A DNA stretch of 5,317 nucleotides, taken from positions 1 to 5,317 of the forward strand of contig DSBA01000017.1 of the NCBI GenBank assembly GCA_011046145.1. The letters run 5' to 3'. The notes below the pieces were generated by a model. The model did not search any database and had not been told where the DNA came from. It saw only the letters and a list, made by a program, of their open reading frames with translations. The translations under genes and the position numbers were made by a program. The DNA comes from Candidatus Uhrbacteria bacterium (GTDB lineage Bacteria > Patescibacteriota > Patescibacteriia > CAIXNZ01). Of this stretch, positions 5,237 through 5,317 are shown in pieces (within the stretch, counting starts at the first letter, position 1; every line of letters begins with the position of its first letter).

Positions 5237-5293
5237 ATAGTTAACACCAAGGGGTTACAGATAGTATACTTAAGGGTAACACATGTTAACTAT
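5237..5293. promoter_or_regulatory. Nested dyad repeats, likely operator
   Basis: A perfect 9-bp inverted repeat ATAGTTAAC (5237-5245) / GTTAACTAT (5285-5293) encloses a second pair GTTAC (5255-5259) / GTAAC (5276-5280) and a central palindrome AGTATACT (5263-5270), all roughly centred near 5266. The right side also contains TAACA-CA-TGTTA (5277-5288). Four related GTTAAC/GTTAC half-sites around a promoter suggest binding of a dimeric regulator. Confidence 0.5.
5241..5270 (+). promoter_or_regulatory. Probable promoter of the gene starting at the window end
   Basis: TTAACA (5241-5246) and TATACT (5265-5270) with an 18-nt spacer, each one mismatch from consensus. Transcription would start near 5277, about 30 nt before the ATG at 5307. 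The -35 box overlaps the left half-site of the dyad and the right half-site lies just after the start point, so a bound repressor would block it. Confidence 0.5.
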
Positions 5294-5306
5294 TAAATTT
5301 AAGCAT

Positions 5307-5317
5307 ATGAATAAGAC
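5307..5317 (+). CDS. Start of a truncated gene
   Basis: An ATG at 5307 opens a frame (Met-Asn-Lys) cut by the window edge. It has no SD but follows an A/T-rich stretch like most starts here, and lies about 30 nt after a predicted transcription start. Nothing can be said about the product. Confidence 0.35.

Noticed and set aside
1..5317. Possible recoding of TGA, since no gene here ends in TGA
   Set aside because: Only six complete genes plus the leader are seen, all Trp codons are TGG, and no conserved frame contains an internal TGA, so there is no evidence for an altered code.
1..5317. CRISPR arrays, tRNA or rRNA genes, insertion sequences
   Set aside because: No regularly spaced repeats, cloverleaf with a conserved T-loop, transposase or terminal inverted repeats were found by eye.

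Overview
The window is low in G+C (by eye under 40%) and all its genes lie on the + strand. Several features suggest an uncultured Patescibacteria/CPR bacterium, perhaps Parcubacteria-like. The evidence is small AT-rich genes with short gaps, mostly SD-less start codons preceded by A/T runs, a PHP-containing family X DNA polymerase, and a diverged citramalate-synthase-like protein. This placement is inference, because the window has no rRNA or other marker gene.

Region 1 (1-1360) looks like an operon. It holds a charged hypothetical protein, a small two-helix membrane protein, a MazG-like nucleotide pyrophosphohydrolase and a 79-residue glutaredoxin-like protein with a CSYC centre. The gaps are 41, 14 and 22 nt, and an almost all-A/T stem-loop with a T tract closes the unit.

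Region 2 (1361-3328) is a self-contained regulated unit and the most interesting part. A near-consensus promoter (TTGACA, 17 nt, TGTTAAAAT) is followed by an unlisted 25-codon leader ORF with eight isoleucine codons. Three mutually exclusive stem-loops and an intrinsic terminator come next. The gene behind them encodes a 556-residue protein of the LeuA/CimA superfamily that best resembles (R)-citramalate synthase, the first enzyme of threonine-independent isoleucine synthesis. The leader therefore reads the amino acid that the pathway would make: a classical ribosome-mediated attenuator. The enzyme has substitutions in several signature motifs, so its exact reaction is uncertain. A strong terminator ends the unit.

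Region 3 (3329-5157) has its own promoter and encodes a full-length bacterial PolX (polymerase domain plus PHP exonuclease domain). Its N-terminal domain carries an in-frame, GC-rich, hairpin-forming 24-nt segment that looks like a small palindromic element inserted in the coding sequence.

Region 4 (5158-5317) is an intergenic region with a promoter inside nested dyad repeats (GTTAAC/GTTAC half-sites), probably an operator for a gene whose first codons (from 5307) are cut by the window edge.
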